NCBI GenBank assembly: GCA_014825775.1
Contig: MVAQ01000028.1
Span: 1-64,000 of the forward strand
Source of the DNA: Krasilnikovozyma curviuscula
Lineage: Eukaryota; Basidiomycota; Tremellomycetes; Cystofilobasidiales; Mrakiaceae
Direction of reading: 5' to 3'
DNA length: 64,000 nucleotides
The notes beneath the pieces are model-generated. The model saw only the letters and a list, made by a program, of their open reading frames with translations, was not told the origin of the DNA and searched no databases. A program made the translations under genes and the position numbers. This document shows, piece after piece, positions 21,436-31,448 of this stretch (the stretch's first letter is position 1; each line of letters begins with the position of its first letter).

Positions 21436-22138
21436 TCAAGAGTCAGGAACATAAGCTACCAGACCATCCGTCCTGAGCTGGCAGGACATCTCACTCACGA
21501 TCTCACCATCGCAGTACCTTCTAATGAGCTTCGCATTTGCGTCACCTTTCTTGATCTGCTCCTCTAGTATCTTAGTATGCACAAACAACGCGACTCCCTT
21601 CCCACCTTCAGTGCGCGACGGGCCGAGCACCAACACACCCTCGTTAACAGCTGCCAAGCGCTTGAAGTACGCAGTGAGGAGGGTATAGTATTTATCCGGC
21701 GGGAACCAGTAGGGCTTATGTCTGTGGGGGCCAAGGCATTTATAGATTTCCGGACGGGGCCCTCTTCTCGCCGGCAGTGTGTCCATTGCTACTGGTGGAG
21801 ACGAAGGTGAGAGGGATGTTAGTCGGCGGCGGAGCCAGGTGGTGGATGTGAGGGTGGTGGATGTGAGGGTATTATATCCGCGCATGAGGAGGAGGGCAGT
21901 GTAGATGATTGGGTTGGGAAGGAAACCATCGGTGCCGAGTGCGAGCCAGGAAAGGACATCTCTTTCGGTGGGACGGTACGGTACCGTAAAGTCAGCTCAG
22001 GCAGAGTTGTGAGGAAGATAATGAGAGAGGTGCTTACTGTGTAATCCAGTAGGTCAGTCCGATGCCGGCGGCTACGGCGAGTCTGTGAGCCTCCATCTTT
22101 CGGAACACGATTCGAGCCGCTTGAAGGTATTCGCCCAT
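21436..22138 (-). CDS. Membrane-associated protein, unassigned
   Basis: I do not recognise this family. Exons 22138-22038 and 21961-21436 join in phase to 208 residues. The N-terminus (MGEYLQAARIVF) leads to two hydrophobic segments (HRLAVAAGIGLTYWI and LPNPIIYTALLLM). A Ser/Thr/Arg-rich loop contains a repeated TSTTL unit. The hydrophilic C-terminal half includes YWFPPDKYYTLLTAYFKRL and KGVALFVHTKILEEQI. The intron acceptor is CGAAAG, with a CTGAC branch upstream. The predicted topology is two membrane spans with a soluble domain. The start is the first Met after an in-frame block. A mitochondrial or ER location cannot be told apart. Confidence 0.6.
21841..21870. repeat. Tandem duplication of a 15-bp unit
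   Basis: Two perfect adjacent copies of GGTGGATGTGAGGGT. They lie inside the minus-strand coding exon, preserve its frame and encode the repeated LTSTT peptide. A recent slippage or duplication event is likely. Confidence 0.85.
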
Positions 22139-22585
22139 TTTCCAAAGTATCTCTAAAGGGTGTTATTTGAAATAGATGTTAGGAAGGTGTTGAATTAGTT
22201 TCACTCTAGCTGATACGGTCTCTCTCTTTTATATGACACATCATCCCAACGCGATCCACGGAGCATCAGGGGGGAGAACGCGAGCCGAAGCAGCCTACGG
22301 GCGAGTGCGCTTGGTTGATGTTCCGTCGTTCATGTACCGTTGGGTAGCTACTGGCGTTGGAAGAGCATGGAAGTTTCTCAGTTTCACTCATTCACGAGGA
22401 ATACCCGACTGGCCTGTTGCGCTGAAATCTTGGAAACCATGATTTGGGTCGGTTGGAATGGAAAATGCAATATTTGAAATGATAGTACAGTGATGCGATT
22501 ACAATGAGGAGGTGGAGCTATGCAAGTGTACCGTTGGTAGGTACTGACGGTGTGTATCGAAGGACAGTGTTAGAGAAGAAACAGT
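22139..22585. other. Gap between two minus-strand genes
   Basis: About 450 bases between the RNase H2 subunit C stop and the start of the upstream minus-strand gene. A 69-codon plus-strand frame at 22233-22442 has no support. The short sequence TACCGTTGG-TAG-TACTG occurs twice (near 22338 and 22530), but its meaning is unclear. Confidence 0.45.
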
Positions 22586-23650
22586 TCAATCGTCGTCGTC
22601 ATGAATCTGCCGATGGTGAACATCAACGGCGACACGCAAAACAACACAACGTCAGTCAAAAGTCATAGGCCATAACGTGAACCCTCTCCCCAAGAGTTCG
22701 GTAAAGGCGCTTACAGCTTCAGTCAACTTCACCCACTCAGATAACCCTCGGAAGAACTCATCCTGCCCTTTCACGACCGGGTCGTCTGTCGTCCACACTT
22801 TGATCTTGTCAAAAGCTGCCAACGGCTTCAGCTGACGAACATCCACACGCTCATTCCTATCGTATATGTCCTCTTCCTCCGCTTCTTCGTTGTCATCGTC
22901 TGTGCTAGTGGTGGTCGAGAGGAAAGTGATGGATGTCGCGGTGGGTGTGAGGATGGATGATGAGGCTGATGAGGTAGCTAACGAGTGTGTGAGATCTGGG
23001 AGAGCTGCGATAGATGATGCTGGGAGGGGGACAAGTGGGACTGAGAATGCTTCTGTGGACTCCTCGAGTTCGATAGAGACAGCTTCAACAGCGGGCGTAC
23101 TTTCTGAGTTCATCACGACGGCCGCAGTTTCTACCTCAACTTCAAGTTCAGCAGTAACCACTTCCCCATTCTCCTCATCGTCGTCGGAATCAGAATCGTC
23201 ACTGTCCATCTTGAACTTGCCCACATGGAGTTTTTTCGCCGGCGGTTTCGCAGCAACGGCGGGTGCAGGTCGTTTCCTTGGGCTCCTCCTCAGACCAGAC
23301 GAGTCTTCCATGACGACAGGAGCATTGTAGACGCCTGCTGGTGGTGCTGGCCTGGGTTTCGACGCGACGACCGCCTGACGCGTCCACTGCTGCGAAGACG
23401 AAGCAGGAGGTGCTTCCCAAACGACGCCCTGGTATCCCTCTGGAACCTTCAGATCCTGTCCGACCAGCAACCTTCCTCTGAATGATGACTGGTAAACGGG
23501 AGCTTCAGGTGTCGATGATTGGTGTGGGTGCACCATCATGTAGGTTGAAATGGGCGCTGGGCCAGAGTAAGCGATGTGGAAAGGCATGAGGGAGGGAGTT
23601 ATACTTGGTGTCGATGACGAAGGTGCTACCAGGGCTGATTTCTTGGACAT
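22586..23650 (-). CDS. RNH203: Ribonuclease H2 subunit C
   Basis: Non-catalytic subunit of RNase H2, which removes ribonucleotides from DNA and degrades RNA-DNA hybrids in the nucleus. Exons 23650-22715 and 22606-22586 join to 318 residues; the last exon encodes only IHDDDD and the stop. Family signatures are LMPFHIAYSGPAPISTYM and SFRGRLLVGQDLKVPEGYQGVVWE in the N-terminal half, and DEFFRGLSEWVKLTEAIH at the end. Between these blocks is a disordered, Ser/Glu-rich insert of about 170 residues with a basic KRPAP..KPPAKK nuclear-localisation-like stretch. The protein is about twice as long as human RNASEH2C. Its start is 215 bases from that of the carboxylesterase (divergent). Confidence 0.85.
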
Positions 23651-23865
23651 GGCTAGGATGGCGAAAGGAGGGGACGCGTTTTCTTACTCTGAGCTGGGTG
23701 ACTGACCGTCGAGGATGTGACTTTTTTCCTCGGGCGTTTGGTTTGGGCACCCAACTGCATTTTGCTTTCCATTCTCAAGAAAACGAGGGCCAAGCTTGGT
23801 TTGTTCTGGATTATATAAAGGAGCTGGCTCTGTAGGTACTAGGAAATCTTAGCAGTTGAGGGAAG

Positions 23866-26303
23866 ATGCAGTTTCCCCTGCACCTGGTACTTCTGTGCCT
23901 CGGCGCCGTCAGCGCAGCCCCAGGTCCCTTGCCCCTCTCTGGTCGAGTTTCTTCAGCGCCAGCAGTCACGCTGTCCTTTCCATCAGGATCGTCGGTCACA
24001 TATACTGGATCGACGACTTCGTCCATCGACAAGTTTACGTCGATTCCATTCGCCCAGCAGCCTGTGGGCGACCTGCGCTTCGTACCTCCTCAGCCTATTC
24101 TCACCCCTACTGGCTCAACCACCGTCGATGCAACGGTTGCATCACCAGCCTGTCCTCAGGGTGGTTCTTCAGATTCAGAGGTGAGTATCTTTCCATGGTT
24201 CACCATCTCCAAAAAATGCGGTGCATTGGAATGCATTCGCTCGAGGCCTCTCCTCTGACACACAGTGGCGCTCCTTGTTTTGAAATATGAAACGTTTCGC
24301 GCAGTCCTGCCTCAACCTTGATATCTACCGCCCTACAGGAACAACAGCGTCGTCATTACTCCCTGTGATTGTGTGGGTGTACGGAGGATCGTTTACAGGT
24401 GGTCAGTCCTCAACGTACGACGGTTCCAACTTCATCAGCATCTCTGTGACTGGTTCGAAGCCAATACTCTACGTCGCCATCAACTACCGTCTTGGCCTAC
24501 TCGGCTTCCCACAGGGTAACGGTCCGACTGATAATAATGCTCTCAACTTGGGCTTGCTAGATGTAGCGATGAGTCTCACTTGGGTTCAGAGTTACATCAC
24601 TGAATTTGGAGGCGACCCTACCAAAGTAACTTTGGCTGGAGAGTCCGCTGGTGCAATCTTAGCTAGCATGATGTACTTCCACCCTCAGGCTACCACACTC
24701 TTCAGAGGCGCCATCATGCAATCTGGTGCCCAATCAAGGTGAGTCCAGCGAGCGATGTGATTTCATCATCGATGTCTCAATGCTCCACCTGCAGATCAAG
24801 CGCTAATTCTGCCTTAATGGCATCCGCTGCTGTCCACTTCAAACCGCAGTTACCCTCAGCTGAAGACTGGATCGACGATTCGTCAAGCAGACTATGATCT
24901 GGTAATTGCCAACCTGTCGTGCAACAATTACTACATGTCCCAGGCGTCGTCTCAGCTCACTTGGAACTGCGTCAAGAACAAGACTCTGACGGAACTGCTC
25001 GCCGCCCAGAGTGCTGTTGAAGCACAGGATTCAATCTATCCTTTTGGCCCTGTCATTGATGGTCCCTCTGGAGGATGGATCACAGAGGCTCCAAGCGTGC
25101 TACTCGCGAATGGCGAGTTCGCAAAGATTCCTTTCATGTAAGCAGCCTCCAACCTTCAACTGTTTCCCCACAATGTTCACTCATTCTTACTGGCCGATTA
25201 TTGTTCCAGATCGGGTAACAACCTAGACGAAGGCACCTTGTTTGTCCCGACGACCTTCTCCACCACCGCCGACGTTCTTACCTACTTCGAGTCCACTTTC
25301 CCCGATGTACCTGCCATTAACAAGACGGCGTACACTGATCTTATTAACTTGTACCCTGATGATCCATCGGCGGGATCGCCGTTTGGGACGGGAACAGAGA
25401 CATTTGGGCTGGGTACGGAGTACAAGAGGACAGCTGCCATCTTTGGTGATGCAAGTGTATGTTGTCTTCCAAAGACTCATTGTCCTCGCTTACTGTCTGA
25501 CGCCTGTCTGTCTGTTGTTGATGGTTCCAGTTCCAAGCTCCTCGAAGGAATTTCTTACGCCAAGCGGTTGCCCAGTCGGTGCCGTGCTGGTCGTATCTCT
25601 TTGCAGAGCCAGCGGCAGTAACAACGGCGGCGCAGGGCGTAACCCACTCAACCGAACTTACCTATGTATTTGGTGCTGTTGCACTCGATACAACAAAGAG
25701 TACTGAAACGAGGATGTTGAGTGGACAGATGGTGTGTTTGGTTGATACCTTGATGTGACTTCGTAGCTCTCACTGATCGATCTTTCTGTTTTCAGATCGA
25801 GTACTGGATCAACTTTGCCGTTTACAACACACCAGATAGCACGGATTCACCTTCAACTACTCTTGGCTGTAAGTCGTTCCCTTCTTCACCAGTGACCACA
25901 CATTCCAGCATTTTTGGCTTCTTGGCTGAGAACCATTGCCTCTTTCAGTGATCTCATGGCCCGAATACGGCTCAAGCCAAAACATGATTCAATTCATTGG
26001 TGGGAATTTGACCATTATACCAGACACATATCGATCCACTCAAATGGAGTACGTCTTCACTGACTAGCAACCCTCGCCTCTAGCTTCCTAAACTGATTGG
26101 TGCTCTCTGAAATTTCTCTCGTCCGTAGCTTCGTCGTTGGTAATGCCATCAGTTTTGCCCACAAAAAACGAAATAGTGACAAACGGAGCCGTCGACATCT
26201 CCCAAAAGGCCCAGCGCGTCCAAAACGAAGCCTGTTCGACAGAATTAATAGGGTCGGACGCGGCCTCGTTGACAGATACTCCAACGACCAACTCTCGCTG
26301 TAA
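23866..26303 (+). CDS. Secreted carboxylesterase/lipase, type B
   Basis: Alpha/beta-hydrolase that cleaves carboxylic esters outside the cell. Eight exons (23866-24180, 24305-24738, 24850-25137, 25210-25456, 25531-25731, 25796-25868, 25949-26048, 26129-26303) join to 610 residues. The signal peptide is MQFPLHLVLLCLGAVSA. The catalytic triad is complete: Ser in GESAGA, the acid in SGNNLDEGT and His in THSTELTYVFG. Other type-B marks are SCLNLDIYRP, VWVYGGSFTGG, AINYRLGLLGFP, SLTWVQ and FGGDPTKVTLAGESAG. The oxyanion hole is the YGGSF segment. The last exon adds about 57 residues that are strongly basic (KKRNSDKRSRRH, PARPKRS), which is not typical of the family. Substrate range is unknown. Confidence 0.92.
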
Positions 26304-26572
26304 ATCAATCCCTTCAGGGGAAAAATTCTTGTACAAATCTTGTCGCTAAGGTTACAAAAAAAACAGACGTTGTCTTTAGATTCCATCACCTCCATCTTTC
26401 TGCTTTTACTGTATCCATAGTGGTACCCTCAGCACATACTATAGACCATCAAGATATTTAGCCACTACCTTAGATTCCAACCCCCCTTCTTCCCCATCTT
26501 TTAGACTGCTTTTCGATTTGTCCCATCTTCTAGATAGGCATTGAGTGATTTCATCAAATCACCTCTGCTCTC

Positions 26573-27536
26573 TCAGTTCTTAACCCAAAACGCCAGCTGC
26601 TTCTTCATCTCTGCAATCTCTGCGTCCTTCTTCCTGACAATATCCTCTAGCTCCTTGATCCTCGCCGACTTCTTTTCCTGTGACGCTTTCGCGGCTTTGA
26701 GAATCCTATCGTGCTTCGCTAGAACGGGCGTCAGCTGGTCGATGAGGGATTCGACGGGTGGTTGTTGGGACGCAGGCGAGAGGAGGGATGAGGACGGTGA
26801 GGACGTAGGACCAGTCATTTGCTGTACCAAGGAAAAGGGGTTAGTTCCCCCAAAGGTAAAGCCCATAGTGGTGAGATTGTACAAGCCTTCTTTGAAGGGG
26901 TCTGCAGCGGCGAACCGGTGGAATACTCGTCAAAGGCTCTTTTCTTTAAGCTAGACCCCAGAGTCTGATTGAAGCTTATACTCGACAGCTGTGAATCATC
27001 AAACTCTTCTCCAAAGTCCTCTTCTGAAGATGGCGCTCGTTTCAGTCGCTGACCCGGATCTTTGGAGAGAGACGACGGCGTGGGGGGGAGTGGTCTGCTT
27101 GACGAAGAAGAAGCCGATTGATGGTCTTCCAAGGAACCTAATCTGTTTCCTCCCCCTATTGCAATCTCATCTTCCCAAACTGTCCTCAAGAGACCGGGAA
27201 ATAGATCAGCGTCGGTCGCCTGGCTTTAATCATTCAACGGAAGTCCGTACGAACCAAAGAATTTACAGGATTTTGGATCCTCTTTCGGGTGCTCACAGAC
27301 CCAAAACCATCTATCAGGATTTGTTGCGGTCCTACTCTGTCTTCGGACTGCAGGCTGCATTTCAACAGTACAACGGTCAGTGTGAAGTCGACCAGCCGCT
27401 GCTAGAAAATCCAGTCGAGTGAAACGGCCAATGTACTCACCACACCTCCTTTACATTTACAGAGAATAACCCCATCTGGGCTGTAGGAAACCTTCACGGG
27501 TGCCTTGGATTTGCTGGGAGTTCGTGTCTGGCTCAT
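26573..27536 (-). CDS. GRF-type zinc-finger protein with C-terminal coiled coil
   Basis: Exons 27536-27441, 27354-27255, 27179-26887 and 26821-26573 join to 245 residues. An N-terminal GRF zinc finger is split over three exons: CKCKGG, then NPDRWFWVC, then SCKFFVWED. GRF fingers bind single-stranded nucleic acid in topoisomerase III, NEIL3 and APE2. No catalytic domain accompanies the finger here. The middle is Ser/Pro-rich. The end is a coiled coil (ARIKELEDIVRKKDAEIAEM). The join of exons 3 and 4 needs a GC donor (AAG/GCTTGT) with a CTAAC branch and TACAG acceptor; reading through instead stops the frame after about 24 residues. A role in DNA or RNA metabolism is inferred from the finger only. 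Confidence 0.78.
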
Positions 27537-28860
27537 CGAGGATACATTGAAAGTGGCCGTTAGTGGACTGAGAGCAATATGTACAGGATCGCTGGATTAA
27601 GTTCGAAAACCAACCACCAACCCAATGACGTGGCCATCGCCGTTTGATCTCTGAAGGGAAATAGGAGGGTTCGGCTAGTTGATCTTCTTCAAATGTGATC
27701 TGTGCGTTTCAGGCAGCAGAAGGAGAAGCGCTGAGCTCGATGCGCTCCATAGCCGTTTCCACTGGACAGCTCCTTCCTCTAGAATCCGAATACTCATCTG
27801 TATGGTATTATGCGAATTTCTTCTATAATATCTTCACAGGGGCGAAACCTCTGTACTGATTCTTCTGCGGCCCATTAGTAGCTCGATGGACCTAACTAAC
27901 CTGAGGACCGGTCTTGCTCTGGACTAAAGCTCCCTTTCATCACTGAACTCAAGATTTAAGAGAGAGAGAAAAAGCAAAAGTCCATTAAGTTCACCATCAA
28001 GAAAGTCCCTTTTACTCGATCTCACTACCTCTCCTCCTTTGATATCCAGACAGCTATGGTAGATATTTTGTATGACGAATTTACGCTAGCTAGGACTTTT
28101 ATGGTTTTGTAGCTGATCATACTGCTGCAGCTACTTAAATTTCCGTATCGGAGACGATGACTTTGATGCTTGGCTCTACCGTGGCCTTTGATATCGGCTG
28201 CCCACTCGCTTGACTACTTCTCCGTCAGCGTCAGCACTTCCGACGACCACTGTTGGTCCTCGAAAAGGTGGAAGAAAAGACGGCCATGTCCATCGCAACG
28301 CAGTTGGTCTCCAAAGTGCAAAGCGCGTTGCCGCAAAGATAATGGAGAAAAGACGATTGCGCCAGCTTGGATTACGGAGTATGATAGACCACTAGAACAG
28401 CTATCTCCATGATGTTATAGCCGTCTCGTTTCCTCCTCATCAATCACAAAGCAACAACGCTGCAACTTGTACATTGTTATATGCACGCAGCCAAGCCCAT
28501 TCTATTTTTCCGTTACGCCGATCAACTCTGTTTAGATTCAGGCGAGAAAAAAAAAAGTCATTCGCGTCTTTGATTTCTTGATCTACCTCGGGCTGTTCTG
28601 ACAGTATATCCCCAGCAGCATGTAACTTTCCCCAGGATTTATCATATTTTAGTGCGTAGAAAGCATGGGAAAGCGATGAAGCGGTGTTGTTGTGTTTTGA
28701 TGTTTGTCACACGGCGCTTTGAGGCAGAGCCGATCATCCAGACGGGGTGACCAACCAACCGTCAAAACGACTACCCACGCTCATTTATAGACTCCTTTGG
28801 CCATTCCCTTCTTTTCCTACCAGCCACCCTCTCCCTCCCCTTTCCCTTCGACCCTAAGCC
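27537..28860. other. 1.3-kb region without a supported gene
   Basis: Between the GRF gene and chitin deacetylase (divergent). Short frames such as 28210-28395 (plus, basic, 61 codons) lack splice or family support. The last 150 bases, with CT-rich runs before the ATG, look like promoter and leader of the deacetylase gene. Confidence 0.5.
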
Positions 28861-30890
28861 ATGGCCTCACTCGCAGCTGCCGCGTTTATCGTCGCAGGTC
28901 TCATTAGCAGCACGAACGCCCACGCGGGGTGCCATGGACAAGAGCTGTCGAGGAGGAATCTGGGTATGACTGGTTTACCAAACAAGAGAGATTCTCCATC
29001 TCCCGAGGCTACTCAGGCTGCGATATTGGGTGAGTAGACAACTTCAGCAAGGGGCCGAGCGGTCGTTCTCTTAGCTCGGCGAGGGAGACCTTCTCTTTGC
29101 CATGATTTGGAATGAACCCGCGATTGCTTTCATTCCTGATATCGTGAAACTGATTGCTGCTATCTGACACACTTCAGGTGCTGATAACGAATGCAACTAC
29201 TACAATTTCGACTATTCGGGAACCACTCTGCCCCCCAGCGACCAGATAGCCAGCATCGTCAGCGGTGACACCACGGCGTCAGCCCTCTTCGCAACCATCA
29301 ACTCTACCGTCAGTTCAAAACTGCCCAACATCCAACCCAGAGGAACTCCCACCGGAAACTGGGGTCAGTACTACTCCTCATCTTATTCTCTCCCGTCGAC
29401 GGGCGGCGAGAGCGTCAGCGTTCGTATGTCTTCCCTTTTGAGCGAGATTACTAACCTGGTGTTTGTTTTTGTGGATTTCTCTGGCTCTCAGCGGGCGTTA
29501 CCTACACGCCTACGACAGATGTCTGCTGGTGGACCTGGGACGAGTGTGACACTCCCAGCGCTTCGACCGGCCTAGAGACAGACATCACCACCGTGCCCGA
29601 GGTGAGCGCCCGGCCTTTTACTTGTTTACCACTTCGGTCTTTGTTTTTATATGGCGCCTCGTCATCGAACTGAACATCCTTCCGTTATCTTTACTTCTAG
29701 CCCAACACTTATGGTCTCACTTACGATGACGGCCCCCTCTGCAACCACAACGAATTCTACAACCTCCTTGCCAACCTCAACCAAAAGGCCACCATGTTCT
29801 ACATAGGCTCAAACGTCTGGTCGTGGCCTCTCCAGGCCCAGAGAGGAGTAGCAGATGGTCACGAAGTGAGTTTGATCTTCTCTGCAACATCGACGACGAC
29901 TTGAGCCACGCGCAGTAGTTACCGATCTGTCCACGATGTTGATTTTCTCGTCTTTCCGCAGCTGGGTGTTCACACTTGGAGTCACAACTACATGACTGCA
30001 CTCTCGAACGAACAGGTGTTCGCAGAACTTTATTACACGAAGCAGGTCATCAAGAAGGTCACTGGCGTCACTCCAACGAGCTGGAGACCACCCTATGGTA
30101 AATGCTACTTTTTCACCAAATTGTCCTCTAACCACCTCTTACTAACCTTTTATTTTTGCAACAATTCGGCAATTCGGTAGGTGACATTGACAACAGAGTC
30201 AGAATGATTGCCTCCCTCTTGAACTTGACTTCAGTTCTCTGGTCTGATGATACGGTGCGTGTCGAACTCGAACTCCTCCCTTTTTGACTGCTCTGAATTC
30301 CAAATATTGACCAATTGCCCTTTTTATTTGCCTTCTCTCAGGCTGATTGGACCCTAAACAACGGCGTCGCGACGAGTGTCATTGACGCCAACTACCAGAC
30401 CATCATCAATCAGAAGAACGCAGGGCAGTATAACGGCGGTAATGGCCCCGTTGTGCTCTCGCACGAGATCTCCACTCTCACCGTCGACGAGGCGATGGTT
30501 TGGGTGCCCAAACTTCAGGCTGCCTTCGCACACGTCGTCCCCATCTGCGTCGCTTACAACCAAACAATGCCATATCCCGAAACCAACTACACCTTCCCTA
30601 CCTTTGCACAGTACGCTGCTGGTCTCACAAACCAGTCTGTCCTCCCCGCTGTCGCGTCCTCTTCATCCGCCGTCTCTGCCGCCCCGTCTGGATCTGCCCT
30701 CGGCTCAGCTTCGTCTGTCGCAGCTCTCATCTCTGCTTCTAAACAGAGTACAACTGGTACCGCTGTCGGTGCTGCTGCCTCTGGCTCACCCTCAGCAACA
30801 ACAACCAAAGCCAGCGCTGGCGAGAGAACTGCCTCCGTCTCATCCTTCGCTACTATAATGTTCTTTGCCTTCCTTCTTGCTTGCTTTTAG
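28861..30890 (+). CDS. Chitin deacetylase, GPI-anchor type
   Basis: Converts cell-wall chitin to chitosan at the cell surface. Seven exons (28861-29029, 29178-29423, 29492-29601, 29701-29865, 29962-30097, 30181-30254, 30342-30890) join to 482 residues. A signal peptide (MASLAAAAFIVAGLISSTNA) begins the protein. The NodB/carbohydrate-esterase-4 motifs are all present: TYDDGP (catalytic Asp-Asp), H-x3-H in HTWSHNYM, RPPYGD, a DTADW segment and VLSHE with the catalytic His. A Cys/Trp-rich DVCWWTWDEC segment precedes the domain, as in cryptococcal chitin deacetylases. The C-terminus is Ser/Ala-rich and ends in a hydrophobic tail (FATIMFFAFLLACF), typical of GPI anchoring. Several N-glycosylation sequons (NST, NLT, NQT, NYT) are visible. 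Confidence 0.94.
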
Positions 30891-31448
30891 ATTATGTTCG
30901 CTTCTGTGTCAGAAAAACTTCTGCCTCATACCTGCTTCTTCGTTCAATGTCGTTGCTTTTCCCTTGTCGTTCTGAGGCTGTTTGACCATAGAGAGCTGTA
31001 TTCCTATATTTTAATCACGTACTTTACAGTAAACAAAGTAGCTATAGTGTTTGATAGAGATTACTTTCCTGATGGCCTGCCAATTTGAGAAAGTTGCGAT
31101 CCCCTATCCTACATACGCCCAGAGTCGCAGAGGTGTTGAGAATAAGATATCTCCTTGAACCTGAATTATGTAAACCCATCAGTTTGAACATTGCACCTAG
31201 AGATATTGGAAGATGCGGTAATTCTTTAAGTAATCAATTGCACCTGAAACTCTTCAGGTTCGATGGGCTAACTGGCCTCTTTCTCTCATACCATTAGGGA
31301 AGACGAGAAAGTCTTACATATGATTTGTCTGTTTATGTGAGGTTCCAAACTCGTTGAGAGAGAGAGAGAGAAGAACCAGAAGAGGTAGAATATGTGAAAC
31401 AAGCATCATCGAACCACTATATACACTGTTCTATCAACCGTTACTGTC
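30891..31448. other. Convergent gap with (GA)n tract
   Basis: About 560 bases between the stops of chitin deacetylase and the acyl-CoA synthetase. It should hold both 3' UTRs. Short frames are unsupported. A GA microsatellite lies near 31360. Confidence 0.5.
31356..31372. repeat. GA dinucleotide microsatellite
   Basis: A run of eight GA dinucleotides in the 3' intergenic region. It is a simple-sequence repeat without evident function. Confidence 0.8.

Noticed and set aside
28210..28395. A basic 61-codon plus-strand frame in the GRF-deacetylase gap.
   Set aside because: There is no splice extension, no family match, and the length is compatible with chance.
29364..29423. GTCAGT donor-like site in chitin deacetylase after GNWG.
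   Set aside because: Reading through to the GTATGT donor at 29424 keeps frame and gives a sensible Ser/Tyr-rich segment; splicing at GTCAGT is unnecessary.
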